Source: Deltaproteobacteria bacterium
Lineage (GTDB): Bacteria > Desulfobacterota > GWC2-55-46 > UBA9637
Length of the DNA: 64,000 nt
NCBI GenBank assembly: GCA_030690165.1
Contig: JAUYHF010000006.1
Location: 1 to 64,000, forward strand
Reading direction: 5' to 3'
The position numbers and the translations under genes were made by a program. A model generated the notes under the pieces. That model made no database searches and was not told where the DNA came from. It saw nothing but the letters and a program-made list of their open reading frames with translations. Positions 8,445 to 17,483 of this stretch are shown here, one piece after another (positions within the stretch are counted from its first letter, which is position 1; every line of letters starts with the position of its first letter).

Positions 8445-8502
8445 TGGTGCCCAAGGCCGGACTCGAACCGGCACGGCAGTTTCCCACCTCAGGATTTTAA
8501 GT
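8445..8502 (-). repeat. Displaced tRNA-Leu 3' half (att site of inserted element)
   Basis: A perfect 58-bp copy of 15068-15125: the 3' half of tRNA-Leu(UAA) from the anticodon loop through the T-arm to CCA, in the same orientation. Identity stops exactly where the 5' half of the tRNA begins. This is the classic footprint of site-specific integration into a tRNA 3' end. It lies just upstream of ispG and is probably transcribed in its leader. Confidence 0.93.
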
Positions 8503-8516
8503 ACTTTCAAGCGCAT

Positions 8517-8545
8517 TTTATATCATTCCTTCAAACCCTTGTCAA
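8517..8545 (-). promoter_or_regulatory. Sigma-70-like promoter for ispG
   Basis: Read on the minus strand: TTGACA (8545-8540), a 17-base spacer, and TATAAA (8522-8517), directed at ispG. It lies inside the inserted element, which suggests the element restored expression of the gene it separated from its original upstream region. Confidence 0.7.
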
Positions 8546-8617
8546 TGCTTAAAAAAGCCTTATCTGTCCGTTATTTGCAGGCAATGAGCAAAAGAAAATA
8601 TAGACAAATATTGACAA

Positions 8618-8663
8618 GCCTAAACAAGCATTATGGGCACTGTTTAGGCACAATTTAGGCACA
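8618..8663. repeat. TTTAGGC direct and inverted repeats near att end
   Basis: GCCTAAACA (8618-8626) is inverted relative to TGTTTAGGC (8641-8649), and TTTAGGCACA occurs twice in tandem (8643-8652, 8654-8663). Clustered iterons beside an att site could be recombinase or excisionase arm sites, but no integrase gene remains to test this. Confidence 0.45.
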
Positions 8664-8697
8664 GTTTTTTTGGAAGAAATAACAATCAAAACTATAA

Positions 8698-8727
8698 GCC
8701 TCTGCACTCACCATGCAGGGGCTTTTT
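8698..8727 (+). terminator. Rho-independent terminator
   Basis: GCCTCTGCA (8698-8706) pairs with TGCAGGGGC (8714-8722) with one G-T pair, followed by TTTTT. On the plus strand no gene now ends before it, so it may be the leftover terminator of a deleted gene such as an integrase. Confidence 0.7.
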
Positions 8728-8743
8728 CAATTGACAGCATAGG

Positions 8744-9010
8744 TTTATTATTGCTAATTTAACAAAGCTGTTCAAAGCGTGTGCCGATGCAAATGCAAGA
8801 TTCTTTAATAATGCTGAAAATTATCGTTGTCTTGACTTTATTCCAGATAATTGTCGGATATACGAAATGCCGAAAGAACCTTGTTGGTGTATCTATACGC
8901 CGTTGGAAAATAGCTTTGATTGCATGATGCTTCGGAGCAGCCGGATAATCCTTATTTCTAAAAAGAGTGGCAAAGTGCTATACAATGGCTCTGCCAATGA
9001 CGAAGGATAA
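8744..9010 (+). pseudogene. Unrecognised ORF lacking a start codon
   Basis: An open frame of 88 codons with protein-like composition (Cys-rich middle: YRCLDFIPDNCRIYEMP, then EPCWCIYTPLE; C-terminus GKVLYNGSANDEG) ends at 9010. Upstream, the frame meets a TGA at 8735-8737 with no ATG, GTG or TTG at a suitable place, only ATT codons. It may be a 5'-truncated gene, or use a rare ATT start. I do not recognise the family. It sits between the att end and the methylase pair, so it is probably element cargo. Confidence 0.4.
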
Positions 9011-9102
9011 TATGAACCGATGTAATGAGTTATTTATCATGAATTTGGGAAGCGGCCCTTATCAATCCGATGATTTATTTTTCAAAGATAAATATTGAAA
9101 AT

Positions 9103-9807
9103 ATGATTTTAACAAAACAAGAAAAACAGGTTGTGTCAAAGAAAAGGGTTGCTGACCATGGCGAGGTTTATACTGCCACGCGGGAAGTTAATGCCATGCT
9201 TGATTTGGTGAAGCAGGAAACGGAGAGGATCGACTCCCGGTTTCTGGAACCCGCCTGCGGCACGGGGAATTTCGTGGCAGAGGTGTTGGATAGAAAACTT
9301 CGTGTTGTTGAAACCCGCTATGGCACAAGCCAATTGGAATATGAACGCTATTCTATTATCGCCGTATCCAGCATCTATGGCATTGATATTCGGGAAGATA
9401 ATGTCCTTGCATGCAGAAAACGACTTTTGGACATATTCAATGAACGATATGATCGCCTTTGCAAAAAAAAGGTTAAGGATGAAGTCAAGAAGGCCATCGA
9501 GTATATTCTTGAGCGGAATATCGTTTGGGGTGATGCGCTCACACTGAAGACGGTGGACGAAAAGCCAAAGCCTATCGTGTTTTCCGAGTGGTCGCTTGTC
9601 AAGGGTAGCATGATAAAACGAAGAGATTTTGCTTTCCATGCTCTGCTTCCAAATGTGCAAATAAAAGACATGCCGCTTTTTTCCAATGAACGAATTAGAG
9701 ACTTGCCAGAAGCATCCGATCTTGGAGAGGATGTCTTTATTCCCATGCCGGTAAAAGAGTTTCCTGTAATGCACTTCCTGAGGATAGTCAATGTTGATCA
9801 GCAATAA
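9103..9807 (+). CDS. N-6 adenine methylase subunit with SAM-binding motifs only
   Basis: A protein of 234 residues (245 from an alternative ATG at 9070). It has a motif X-like segment ([19 protein letters not shown]), motif I ([11 protein letters not shown]) for AdoMet, motif II ([10 protein letters not shown]) and motif III-like VWGDALTL. No catalytic (D/N)PPY follows; the C-terminal third is a unique segment ending in VNVDQQ. It overlaps the next gene, which has NPPY but a damaged motif I, by 17 bases. The pair may therefore form one functional methylase (inference). Neither possible start has a good ribosome-binding site. Best reading: modification subunit of a restriction-modification system carried by the tRNA-Leu element. 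Confidence 0.75.
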   Translation: MILTKQEKQVVSKKRVADHGEVYTATREVNAMLDLVKQETERIDSRFLEPACGTGNFVAEVLDRKLRVVETRYGTSQLEYERYSIIAVSSIYGIDIREDNVLACRKRLLDIFNERYDRLCKKKVKDEVKKAIEYILERNIVWGDALTLKTVDEKPKPIVFSEWSLVKGSMIKRRDFAFHALLPNVQIKDMPLFSNERIRDLPEASDLGEDVFIPMPVKEFPVMHFLRIVNVDQQ

Positions 9808-11299
9808 TTATAATCCTGATGTGCTGACCTGTCTTGCGAACTTGAGCAACGATGAGGTGTTCACCCCGCCCAAACTGGTGAATGAAATTCTTGATTTGCT
9901 TCCGCAAAAAATCTGGAGCGATAAGAATGCTAAATTCCTTGATCCTGTCTGTAAATCGGGAGTTTTTCTGAGGGAAATCGCCAAGCGGTTAATGATTGGT
10001 TTGGAAAAGGTAATTCCCGATAAGCAGAAACGAATTAATCACATTTTTAAAAATCAGCTCTTCGGTATTGCGATAACAGAGTTGACCTCTCTGTTATCGC
10101 GAAGATCTGTTTACTGCTCAAAAACAGCTAATGGAAAATACTCTGTCTGCGACAATTTTGATAACCAACAGGGGAACATACGCTTTGAACGGGTTGAACA
10201 TACTTGGGTAAATAGCAACTGTAAGTTTTGCGGCGCAAGTCAAGCGGTTTATAACCGTAGCTACGAACTGGAAACTCATGCCTATCAGTTCATTCATATA
10301 ATCAAGCCGGAGGAGATATTTAATATGAAATTTGACGTGATTGTAGGAAATCCACCATATCAGTTGAGCGATGGAGGAGCGCAGGCAAGTGCCATACCTC
10401 TCTATCACAAGTTTGTCCAGCAGGCTAAAAAGCTCAATCCTAGGTTTCTCACAATGATAATTCCTTCACGCTGGTTTGCCGGCGGTCGCGGATTAGATGA
10501 GTTTAGAGATGAGATGTTAAATGACAAACGATTAAGAAAGTTGATTGATTTTCCAATTTCTTCAGAATGTTTTCCGGGTGTAGAAATTAAAGGCGGGGTT
10601 TGCTATTTCCTTTGGGATAGAGATACCCCTGGGTTATGTGAAGTAAAAACTTTACAAGGGCAGAAAGAATCTGTTATGGAGCGTCCGCTTATAGAAAAAG
10701 GCAGTGATATTTTTATTAGGTACAATGAATCAATAGAAATACTGCGGAAAGTGATATCGAAAAAAGAGGAGTCTTTTTGCAATCAAGTAAGCGCGCAAAA
10801 ACCATTCGGACTAAGAACATTTTATAAAGGCAAATCTAAACCATTTAAGGGAAGTGTGACAATTTACACAAACAAGGCTGTTGGATATCTAAAGCAAGAA
10901 GAAGTACCACAGAGTACTCATTGGATTAAAGAGCATAAAGTTTATATAACAATGGCATATGGCGCTGGTGAAGATTTTCCACATCAGATTATCAATAAAC
11001 CAATTTACGGCGCACCAAACTCTTGTTGTTCAGAAACATATCTTCTTATTGGACCATATTCCTCAGAAAAAAAGGCAAGAAATGTAATGAGTTATATTCA
11101 AACAAGGTTTTTTAGATTCCTTGTTTTGTTGCGGAAAAACACACAACACGCTGCAAAAGGTGTTTATTCTTTCGTGCCTATCCAAAACTTTGATGAACCA
11201 TGGACTGATGAAAAACTATACAAAAAATATAGCATTAACAAAGACGAAATCGCCTTTATAGAGTCCATGATCCGTCCAATGAAGTTAGAAAATGAATAA
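9791..11299 (+). CDS. Eco57I-type N-6 adenine DNA methylase, degenerate motif I
   Basis: A 502-residue N6-adenine methylase. It has motif X ([15 protein letters not shown]), a motif I altered to [12 protein letters not shown] (the usual GxG lead glycine replaced by Lys), and an intact catalytic motif IV in [13 protein letters not shown] near residue 188. Eco57I-like segments then follow ([41 protein letters not shown]). A Cys-rich insert (YC...VC...CKFC, residues about 108-150) could bind zinc. The C-terminal ~200 residues probably form the target-recognition region. It overlaps the upstream SAM-motif protein by 17 bases. Weak AdoMet binding by this subunit and help from its neighbour would explain the pair. 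Confidence 0.85.
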   Translation: MLISNNYNPDVLTCLANLSNDEVFTPPKLVNEILDLLPQKIWSDKNAKFLDPVCKSGVFLREIAKRLMIGLEKVIPDKQKRINHIFKNQLFGIAITELTSLLSRRSVYCSKTANGKYSVCDNFDNQQGNIRFERVEHTWVNSNCKFCGASQAVYNRSYELETHAYQFIHIIKPEEIFNMKFDVIVGNPPYQLSDGGAQASAIPLYHKFVQQAKKLNPRFLTMIIPSRWFAGGRGLDEFRDEMLNDKRLRKLIDFPISSECFPGVEIKGGVCYFLWDRDTPGLCEVKTLQGQKESVMERPLIEKGSDIFIRYNESIEILRKVISKKEESFCNQVSAQKPFGLRTFYKGKSKPFKGSVTIYTNKAVGYLKQEEVPQSTHWIKEHKVYITMAYGAGEDFPHQIINKPIYGAPNSCCSETYLLIGPYSSEKKARNVMSYIQTRFFRFLVLLRKNTQHAAKGVYSFVPIQNFDEPWTDEKLYKKYSINKDEIAFIESMIRPMKLENE

Positions 11300-11300
11300 G

Positions 11301-11525
11301 TAGCAAGCACTTGCGGTTTTTGAAAATTACCGGATTCGCAGGATTTACGATGAAAAGTTAGAAACATGGTATTTCTCTGTGGTGGATATTATGGCGGCTT
11401 TGCTTTGACAGCCGGATTATAAAACTGCCGGAAAATATTGGAACAAATTGAAGAAACGGCTTAAAAAGGAAGGAAGCGAGTTGGTGACAAATTGTCACCA
11501 ACTGAAATTCAGCGCAGGAAATTAA
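11301..11525 (+). pseudogene. Partial, broken duplicate of the Bro-N gene
   Basis: Starting right after the methylase stop, this frame reads as a copy of the N-terminal ~75 residues of the Bro-N gene at 11569: ALAVFENYRIRRIYDEK, WYFSVVDIM, then KKRLKKEGSELVTNCHQLK. It has no start codon (TAG at 11301), an in-frame TGA at 11406-11408, and ends at TAA 11523-11525. The copies have diverged by many synonymous changes, so the duplication is not recent. It keeps a 25-nt palindrome also found in the intact copy. Confidence 0.85.
11479..11503. promoter_or_regulatory. Perfect 25-nt palindrome in Bro-N remnant
   Basis: AGTTGGTGACAA, one central base, TTGTCACCAACT: 12-bp perfect arms. It lies at the codons for SELVTNCHQL and aligns base for base with the palindrome at 11753-11777 in the intact gene. 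Role unknown; a protein-binding operator or RNA hairpin is possible. Confidence 0.8.
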
Positions 11526-11568
11526 CTTTGATCTTCAAACTGCACTCATATAATAAGGGGGACAAAAT

Positions 11569-12426
11569 ATGAAAGAAAACTCTCTTGCTGTTTTTGAAAA
11601 CCACAAAATCCGTAGAATATATGATGAGGAAGCTGAAATGTGGTATTTCTCTGTGGTGGATATTATTGCAGTGCTTCTTCAACAGCCTGACTATCAGGCT
11701 TCCAGAAAGTATTGGAAGGTTTTAAAAGGACGGTTGGCAAAAGAGGGAAGTGAACTGGTAACAAACTGTTACCAGTTGAAGATGACGGCGGATGACGGCA
11801 AGCAACGTCTCACCGACGTAGCCAATGCAGAGACTCTTCTGCGACTTGTTCAGAGCGTGCCGAGCCCCAAGGCAGAACCTATCAAACTGTGGCTTGCCAA
11901 AGTGGGATACGAGCGCATTCAGGATATGAGCGACCCTGCCCGCTCCCTCGACCGTGCCAGGGAATACTGGCAGCAGCATAGCCGCAGTGAAAAATGGATT
12001 CAGCAGAGGATGATGGGGCAGGAAACCCGCAACAAACTTACCGATTACTGGAAGGACCATGAGGTAAAAGGGGAAAAGGAATATGCCATTCTTACCAATA
12101 TAATTCATCAGGAATGGAGTGGGATTTCGGTTAAAAAACATAAGGGAATGAAAGGTATAAAAACTCAGAACCTGCGTGACCACATGAGTGAGGCAGAGCT
12201 TATTTTTACCGCCTTGGCTGAACTGTCCACCCGCCAGATTGCCGAAAGTGTTGATGCAACAGGAATGCCTGAAAATGCTGAAGCAGGAAAGAAAGGCGGC
12301 AAAATTGCCAGGAAAGCGCGCCTTGAACTGGAACAGAAAACCGGCAGGAGAGTGGTTACTGGTGAGAATTTTCTGCCGCCTGCTAAACCTAAAAAAGAAC
12401 TAAAGGGTAATTCAGATGAGCGCTAA
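11569..12426 (+). CDS. Bro-N domain protein (phage antirepressor-like)
   Basis: A 285-residue protein with an N-terminal Bro-N domain (residues about 5-110: LAVFENHKIRRIYDEE, WYFSVVDIIAVLLQ, SELVTNCYQLKM, then the NAETLLRLVQSVPSPKAEPI segment). The C-terminal domain has HKGMKGIKTQNLRDHMS, LIFTALAELSTRQIAE and KKGGKIARKARLELEQKTG segments common to chromosomal Bro-N proteins. Bro-N domains are DNA-binding modules of phage antirepressors and baculovirus BRO proteins. AGGGGG gives a strong site before the ATG. The gene overlaps the helicase gene by 11 bases, so it is part of the restriction operon; a regulatory or DNA-sensing role is inference. It contains a palindrome conserved with its broken duplicate. 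Confidence 0.85.
   Translation: MKENSLAVFENHKIRRIYDEEAEMWYFSVVDIIAVLLQQPDYQASRKYWKVLKGRLAKEGSELVTNCYQLKMTADDGKQRLTDVANAETLLRLVQSVPSPKAEPIKLWLAKVGYERIQDMSDPARSLDRAREYWQQHSRSEKWIQQRMMGQETRNKLTDYWKDHEVKGEKEYAILTNIIHQEWSGISVKKHKGMKGIKTQNLRDHMSEAELIFTALAELSTRQIAESVDATGMPENAEAGKKGGKIARKARLELEQKTGRRVVTGENFLPPAKPKKELKGNSDER
11753..11777. promoter_or_regulatory. 25-nt palindrome inside the Bro-N gene
   Basis: AACTGGTAACA (11753-11763), loop AAC, TGTTACCAGTT (11767-11777). Compared with 11479-11503 there are seven base differences: six form three compensating pairs and one is in the loop. The pairing is thus conserved while the bases change, mostly at synonymous codon positions. Confidence 0.8.
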
Positions 12427-14935
12427 TAAGTTCTTCCCACCACGCCCTGATTCCAAGCCAACAATCTACGCCTACGAGGATACGAATCCCCAATATAAAG
12501 ACTTGCTCAAGATCGGATATACAACAGTTAGCGCTCAATCCCGTGTGTCGCAACAGTATCCAACGAGAAGACCTGGAAAGCCTCCGTTCAGGATCGTTGT
12601 TGAAGAATCGGCTATGCGAAATGAGGGTACTGTATTTACTGATCATGATGTGCATCGTCATTTAAGAAGTATCGGTATCAAGAATCCTGATGGCGAATGG
12701 TTTAAGTGTACGGTTGCCGATATAAAATCGGCCATCATCGCCATAAAAACAGGTGAGATGAACGAGGAAAATCGTTCGCTTGATTTCAAGATGCGGCCTG
12801 AACAGGTGGCTGCGGTTGAAAAAACTGCGGATTATTTTAGAAACTTTAAGAAAGAAAATCACGACAAGACCCCTCATTTTCTTTGGAACGCTAAAATGCG
12901 GTTTGGAAAAACCTTTGCCGCTTATCAACTTGCGAAACAAATGAAGTGGTCAAAGGTGCTGGTTTTGACCTTCAAGCCTGCGGTGCAGAATGCCTGGGAA
13001 GAGGATTTGAAATGCCATATTGATTTTAGAGGCTGGCAGTTTATATCTCCGGACGGTTTGTCCTATGAGCAAGCAGATAAGAAAAAGCCCTTTATTTGCT
13101 TTGGATCGTTTCAGGATTATCTTGGGAAAAATAAAGGTACAGGCGGGATTAAGACGAAAAACGAGTGGGTTCATTCAACCAATTGGGATTGTGTCGTATT
13201 TGATGAATACCACTATGGCGCATGGCGTGAAAGCGCCAAAGATCTTTTTGAGGCGGAAGATAGCAAGGAAATAAAATTTGAAGTGGGCGAAGGTATTGAG
13301 TATTACGAAGAAGAAATTATGCCTATAACTACGAATGCCAATTTATATCTTTCTGGCACACCTTTTCGGGCAATTGCCTCAGGCGAGTTTATTGAGGAGC
13401 AGATATATAACTGGACATATACCGATGAACAGCGGGCAAAGCAAACATGGACTGGTGATGACAATCCATATGCTTCTCTGCCCAGAATGGTGCTTCTTAC
13501 ATATCAACTGCCGGATGCTATCCGAGAAATAGCTATGCAGGGTGAGTTTAACGAGTTTGATTTGAATGTTTTTTTCTCAGCCGAGGAAACCGGGAATAAA
13601 GCAAAGTTCACATATCAGGATGAAGTTCAGAAATGGCTGGATTTAATTCGCGGCGCATTTTCAGAAACGACTATAGATAATCTGAAATTGGGCGCAAAAA
13701 AACCGCCGATGCCATTTTCAGATACGCGTTTGTTGAATCTCTTATCCCATACCTTTTGGTTTCTTCCGAGTGTGGCTTCTTGCCATGCAATGAAAAACCT
13801 TTTAGGCCAGCGGCAGAATAAGTTTTATCATGATTATGAAATCATTGTCGCAGCAGGCGCAGATGCCGGCATAGGTGTCGAGGCATTGCCGCCTGTATTT
13901 GATGCAATGGATAACCCATTGAATACAAAAACCATTACTTTATCCTGCGGCAAACTAACCACCGGCGTTTCTGTCAAGCCGTGGACGGGTATTTTCATGC
14001 TTCGCAATTCTTCAAGCCCTGAAACATATTTTCAAGCTGCATTTCGTGTGCAAACACCATGGGTTATCAGGAATGCGGACAGCGCTTCGCCTAACAAAGA
14101 ACAAATCATCAAACAGGAATGCTATGTTTTTGACTTTGCGCCGGAAAGGGCATTACGGCAGATTGCCGATTATAGCTGCCGATTGAATGTGAATGAATCA
14201 AATCCAGAAAAAAAGGTGGAAGAGTTTATCAGATTTTTGCCTGTGCTTGCATACGATGGCAGTTATATGAAGCAGGTAGATGCTGCCGGTATTTTGGATA
14301 TTGCCATGAGCGGAACAACCGCCACTCTCCTGGCACGGCGTTGGGAAAGCGCATTGTTGGTAAATGTTGATAATAATACATTGCAACGCCTGATGAATAG
14401 TAAAGAGGCTATGACTGCCTTGATGAGTATTGAGGGATTCAGAAATCTGAATCAGGATATTGAAACCATTATTAACAAGTCGGACGCTGTCAAGAAGGCA
14501 AAAAAAGAAGCTAATGATAGCGATATTACAGCCAAAGAGAAAAAAGAACTCACTGATGAAGAAAAAGAATACAAGAGCAAGAGAAAAGAAATACAGGAAA
14601 AGCTCATTAAGTTTGCCACGCGAGTGCCGGTGTTCATGTATTTGACAGATTATCGCGAGCGTTGCCTGAAAGATGTAATTACACAACTGGAACCTGGTCT
14701 TTTTAAAAAAGTAACAGGCTTGTCTGTGAAAGATTTTGAATTGCTTGTAAGCTTGGGCGTGTTTAACAGCGCATTGATGAACGACGCTGTCTTTAAATTC
14801 AAACGTTATGAAGACGCCAGTTTGGCATATATCGGGATAAACAAGCATGAAGGAGAGGATATTGGACTTTTTGATACTGTGTTAAGCTCAAAGGACTATC
14901 ATGCGGCATTTGAAAATGTTGCGGAAAAAGTATAA
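12416..14935 (+). CDS. GIY-YIG (T5orf172-like) nuclease fused to SF2 helicase
   Basis: An 839-residue protein. Residues about 15-105 resemble a T5orf172/Mug113 GIY-YIG nuclease (IYAYEDTNPQ, LLKIGYTT, VSQQYPTRR, HRHLRSIG, EWFKC). A superfamily-2 motor follows: Walker A FLWNAKMRFGKTFAAYQL near residue 165, DEYHYGAW (motif II) near 262, SGTPFRA (motif III) near 315, and QAAFRVQ (motif VI) near 541. A Lys/Glu-rich coiled region lies near 690-740. This looks like the ATP-dependent restriction subunit of the system whose methylases lie upstream. It overlaps the Bro-N gene by 11 bases. Substrate and cleavage mode are unknown. Confidence 0.82.
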   Translation: MSANKFFPPRPDSKPTIYAYEDTNPQYKDLLKIGYTTVSAQSRVSQQYPTRRPGKPPFRIVVEESAMRNEGTVFTDHDVHRHLRSIGIKNPDGEWFKCTVADIKSAIIAIKTGEMNEENRSLDFKMRPEQVAAVEKTADYFRNFKKENHDKTPHFLWNAKMRFGKTFAAYQLAKQMKWSKVLVLTFKPAVQNAWEEDLKCHIDFRGWQFISPDGLSYEQADKKKPFICFGSFQDYLGKNKGTGGIKTKNEWVHSTNWDCVVFDEYHYGAWRESAKDLFEAEDSKEIKFEVGEGIEYYEEEIMPITTNANLYLSGTPFRAIASGEFIEEQIYNWTYTDEQRAKQTWTGDDNPYASLPRMVLLTYQLPDAIREIAMQGEFNEFDLNVFFSAEETGNKAKFTYQDEVQKWLDLIRGAFSETTIDNLKLGAKKPPMPFSDTRLLNLLSHTFWFLPSVASCHAMKNLLGQRQNKFYHDYEIIVAAGADAGIGVEALPPVFDAMDNPLNTKTITLSCGKLTTGVSVKPWTGIFMLRNSSSPETYFQAAFRVQTPWVIRNADSASPNKEQIIKQECYVFDFAPERALRQIADYSCRLNVNESNPEKKVEEFIRFLPVLAYDGSYMKQVDAAGILDIAMSGTTATLLARRWESALLVNVDNNTLQRLMNSKEAMTALMSIEGFRNLNQDIETIINKSDAVKKAKKEANDSDITAKEKKELTDEEKEYKSKRKEIQEKLIKFATRVPVFMYLTDYRERCLKDVITQLEPGLFKKVTGLSVKDFELLVSLGVFNSALMNDAVFKFKRYEDASLAYIGINKHEGEDIGLFDTVLSSKDYHAAFENVAEKV

Positions 14936-15067
14936 AAATATAAATGGTGTGATAAATGGACGATTGTTCACACATTAACAGGCAAGGGTTTGAAGGGTGT
15001 TATATACTTGAAAGGCTTGAAACTACTAACTTTAGAAAGGTATGCGGGTCTTAAACCCCTTGTAATA

Positions 15068-15125
15068 TGGTGCCCAAGGCCGGACTCGAACCGGCACGGC
15101 AGTTTCCCACCTCAGGATTTTAAGT
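15068..15125 (-). repeat. att direct repeat within tRNA-Leu (intact side)
   Basis: 58 bp identical to 8445-8502. Integration left a functional tRNA here and moved the original 3' end next to ispG, 6.6 kb away. Confidence 0.93.
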
Positions 15126-15156
15126 CCTGTGCGTCTACCAATTCCGCCACTCGGGC
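15068..15156 (-). tRNA. tRNA-Leu (UAA)
   Basis: An 89-nt class II tRNA with acceptor GCCCGAG pairing CTTGGGC, encoded CCA at 15070-15068, a long variable arm, T-arm GGTTCGAGTCC and anticodon loop CTTAAAA (anticodon UAA). The 3' half (15068-15125) is duplicated at 8445-8502, so this is the integration target and the intact junction of the inserted element. Confidence 0.97.
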
Positions 15157-15182
15157 ATATTTAGTCAGGAGTTCGGAGTTAA

Positions 15183-15258
15183 TGGAGGCGGCGAGCGGAT
15201 TTGAACCGCTGCATCGCAGTTTTGCAGACTGCTCCCTTAGCCACTTGGGTACGCCGCC
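15183..15258 (-). tRNA. tRNA-Cys (GCA)
   Basis: A 76-nt tRNA: acceptor GGCGGCG pairing CGCCGCC, anticodon loop CTGCAAA (anticodon GCA), T-arm GGTTCAAATCC, discriminator T, encoded CCA at 15185-15183. It lies 26 bases upstream of tRNA-Leu and shares its promoter. Confidence 0.97.
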
Positions 15259-15272
15259 GTATTGTGTGTGAT

Positions 15273-15302
15273 AGTATAATTACCCTGTCCGTTATTTGTC
15301 AA
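15273..15302 (-). promoter_or_regulatory. Promoter of tRNA-Cys/tRNA-Leu
   Basis: On the minus strand TTGACA (15302-15297), an 18-base spacer and TATACT (15278-15273), 15 bases before the tRNA-Cys 5' end. A near-consensus sigma-70 promoter. Confidence 0.75.
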
Positions 15303-15352
15303 GACAAAAAAGGTACACACCACAGTAAACCCACAGCACAGTTAAATTTCAC

Positions 15353-15381
15353 TTGATAATACATCTTTCATCTGTTAGGAT
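15353..15381 (+). promoter_or_regulatory. Probable mreB operon promoter
   Basis: TTGATA (15353-15358), a 17-base spacer and TAGGAT (15376-15381), upstream of mreB. The leader then contains a 9-bp hairpin (15397-15422). Confidence 0.5.
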
Positions 15382-15396
15382 GCGTCTAATCAATAA

Positions 15397-15422
15397 TTCA
15401 GCAATAGCGCATCATTGCTGAA
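15397..15422 (+). promoter_or_regulatory. Hairpin in the mreB leader
   Basis: TTCAGCAAT (15397-15405) pairs perfectly with ATTGCTGAA (15414-15422) around an 8-base loop, about 48 bases before the mreB ATG. No T-run; possible regulatory or mRNA-stability element. Confidence 0.5.
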
Positions 15423-15427
15423 AATAG

Positions 15428-16504
<1,077 letters not shown>

Positions 16505-16537
16505 ATAAGTTGTAACATTGGATCTATTCCCAATGAA

Positions 16538-16589
16538 GGTGGCACAGGCTTCCAGCCTGTGTGATGACAGGCAAGATGCCTGTCCCACC
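16538..16589. repeat. GGCACAGGC cruciform element, copy 1
   Basis: Two hairpins in a row, ACAGGC-TTCCA-GCCTGT and ACAGGC-AAGAT-GCCTGT, enclosed by GGTGG/CCACC arms. Closely related copies are at 22848-22896 and (single hairpin) 41148-41170, so this is a dispersed family. It lies between mreB and mreC. Confidence 0.85.
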
Positions 16590-16613
16590 GGATTGCCCCC
16601 ATAAAGGGTAACG

Positions 16614-17483
16614 TTGCCATGCATCTTGAAACTTATGGTAAGTTTTGTAAAGAAACATCAGCTCATTATAACTTCTACTCTACTGTGTCTTTTGGCGCTT
16701 CATATAGCCTCCACCAATACCAAAGGCATAGGCGGAACCATCGTCACCGGCAAAGTCATCTCTCTTGTAACCTCACCTGTCCAATATGGCATCTCTTCTG
16801 CAATCAAGAAAATCAAAACAATATGGGCGTCCTATATATATCTTATAAATGTAAATATGGAAAACACCCTGCTGAAAAACGATATAGAGAAACTTAGGGA
16901 GGATAATAATCAATTAAAAGAGGCCCTGCTCCTGAATAACAGATTAAAAGAAATGCTGGCCTTTAAACAGGAGGCAGCGCCGACAGCAGGGGCCGCGTCT
17001 GTCATAGGGATTGAAAGCTCAGGATGGATAAAAACTATAACTATAAATAAAGGCGTCTCCGATGGAATCGGGCGGGATATGGTCATCGTGACTCCGCTGG
17101 GTATTGCCGGCAGAATAATAGATGCGCAGTCAACAACCTCAAAGGCCATCCTTGTTACAGACCCGCGATGCACTATTGATGTAATCGTACAGAGAAGCAG
17201 GGTCAAAGGTATAACTGGGGGCAATGGCGCTGACAGGCTGATATTAAAATATGTGCGACATGAGGATGATGTACAGGTGGGAGATATATTAATATCATCC
17301 GGTCTCGGCGGCATATTTCCAAAAGGCATGGCCGTAGGGGAGGTGGTCCGTGTAGAAAAGGGAGAGGATAATTTTTTCATGGATGTGGAGGTAAAACCAA
17401 GCGCAGACCTCAAAAGACTGGAAGATGTTCTCATTATTGCAGGACATGACAGCCTTGCATCCTCTCTTAGCCTGATACAATGA
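16614..17483 (+). CDS. mreC: Rod shape-determining protein MreC
   Basis: A bitopic elongasome protein linking MreB to the periplasmic PBP2/RodA. Residues about 15-32 form the single membrane anchor (LIITSTLLCLLALHIAS). A coiled coil (residues 70-120) and the beta-rich MreC domain follow, with the SGWIKTITINKG segment and SGLGGIFPKGMAVGEVV near 235. The TTG at 16614 has AAAGGG 5 bases upstream; an ATG at 16635 would give a more typical N-terminus, so the start is unsettled. It overlaps mreD by 4 bases. Confidence 0.93.
   Translation: MPCILKLMVSFVKKHQLIITSTLLCLLALHIASTNTKGIGGTIVTGKVISLVTSPVQYGISSAIKKIKTIWASYIYLINVNMENTLLKNDIEKLREDNNQLKEALLLNNRLKEMLAFKQEAAPTAGAASVIGIESSGWIKTITINKGVSDGIGRDMVIVTPLGIAGRIIDAQSTTSKAILVTDPRCTIDVIVQRSRVKGITGGNGADRLILKYVRHEDDVQVGDILISSGLGGIFPKGMAVGEVVRVEKGEDNFFMDVEVKPSADLKRLEDVLIIAGHDSLASSLSLIQ

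Noticed and set aside
8503-8740. Search for an integrase remnant next to the left att site
   Set aside because: No frame shows tyrosine-recombinase motifs; only short open stretches.
14198-14848. Minus-strand open frame of 216 codons opposite the helicase
   Set aside because: Phe/Ile-rich antisense frame with no recognisable domain; the plus-strand helicase is clearly real.
14990-15271. Plus-strand open frame across the tRNA genes
   Set aside because: It overlaps two complete tRNA genes on the other strand and matches no protein family.
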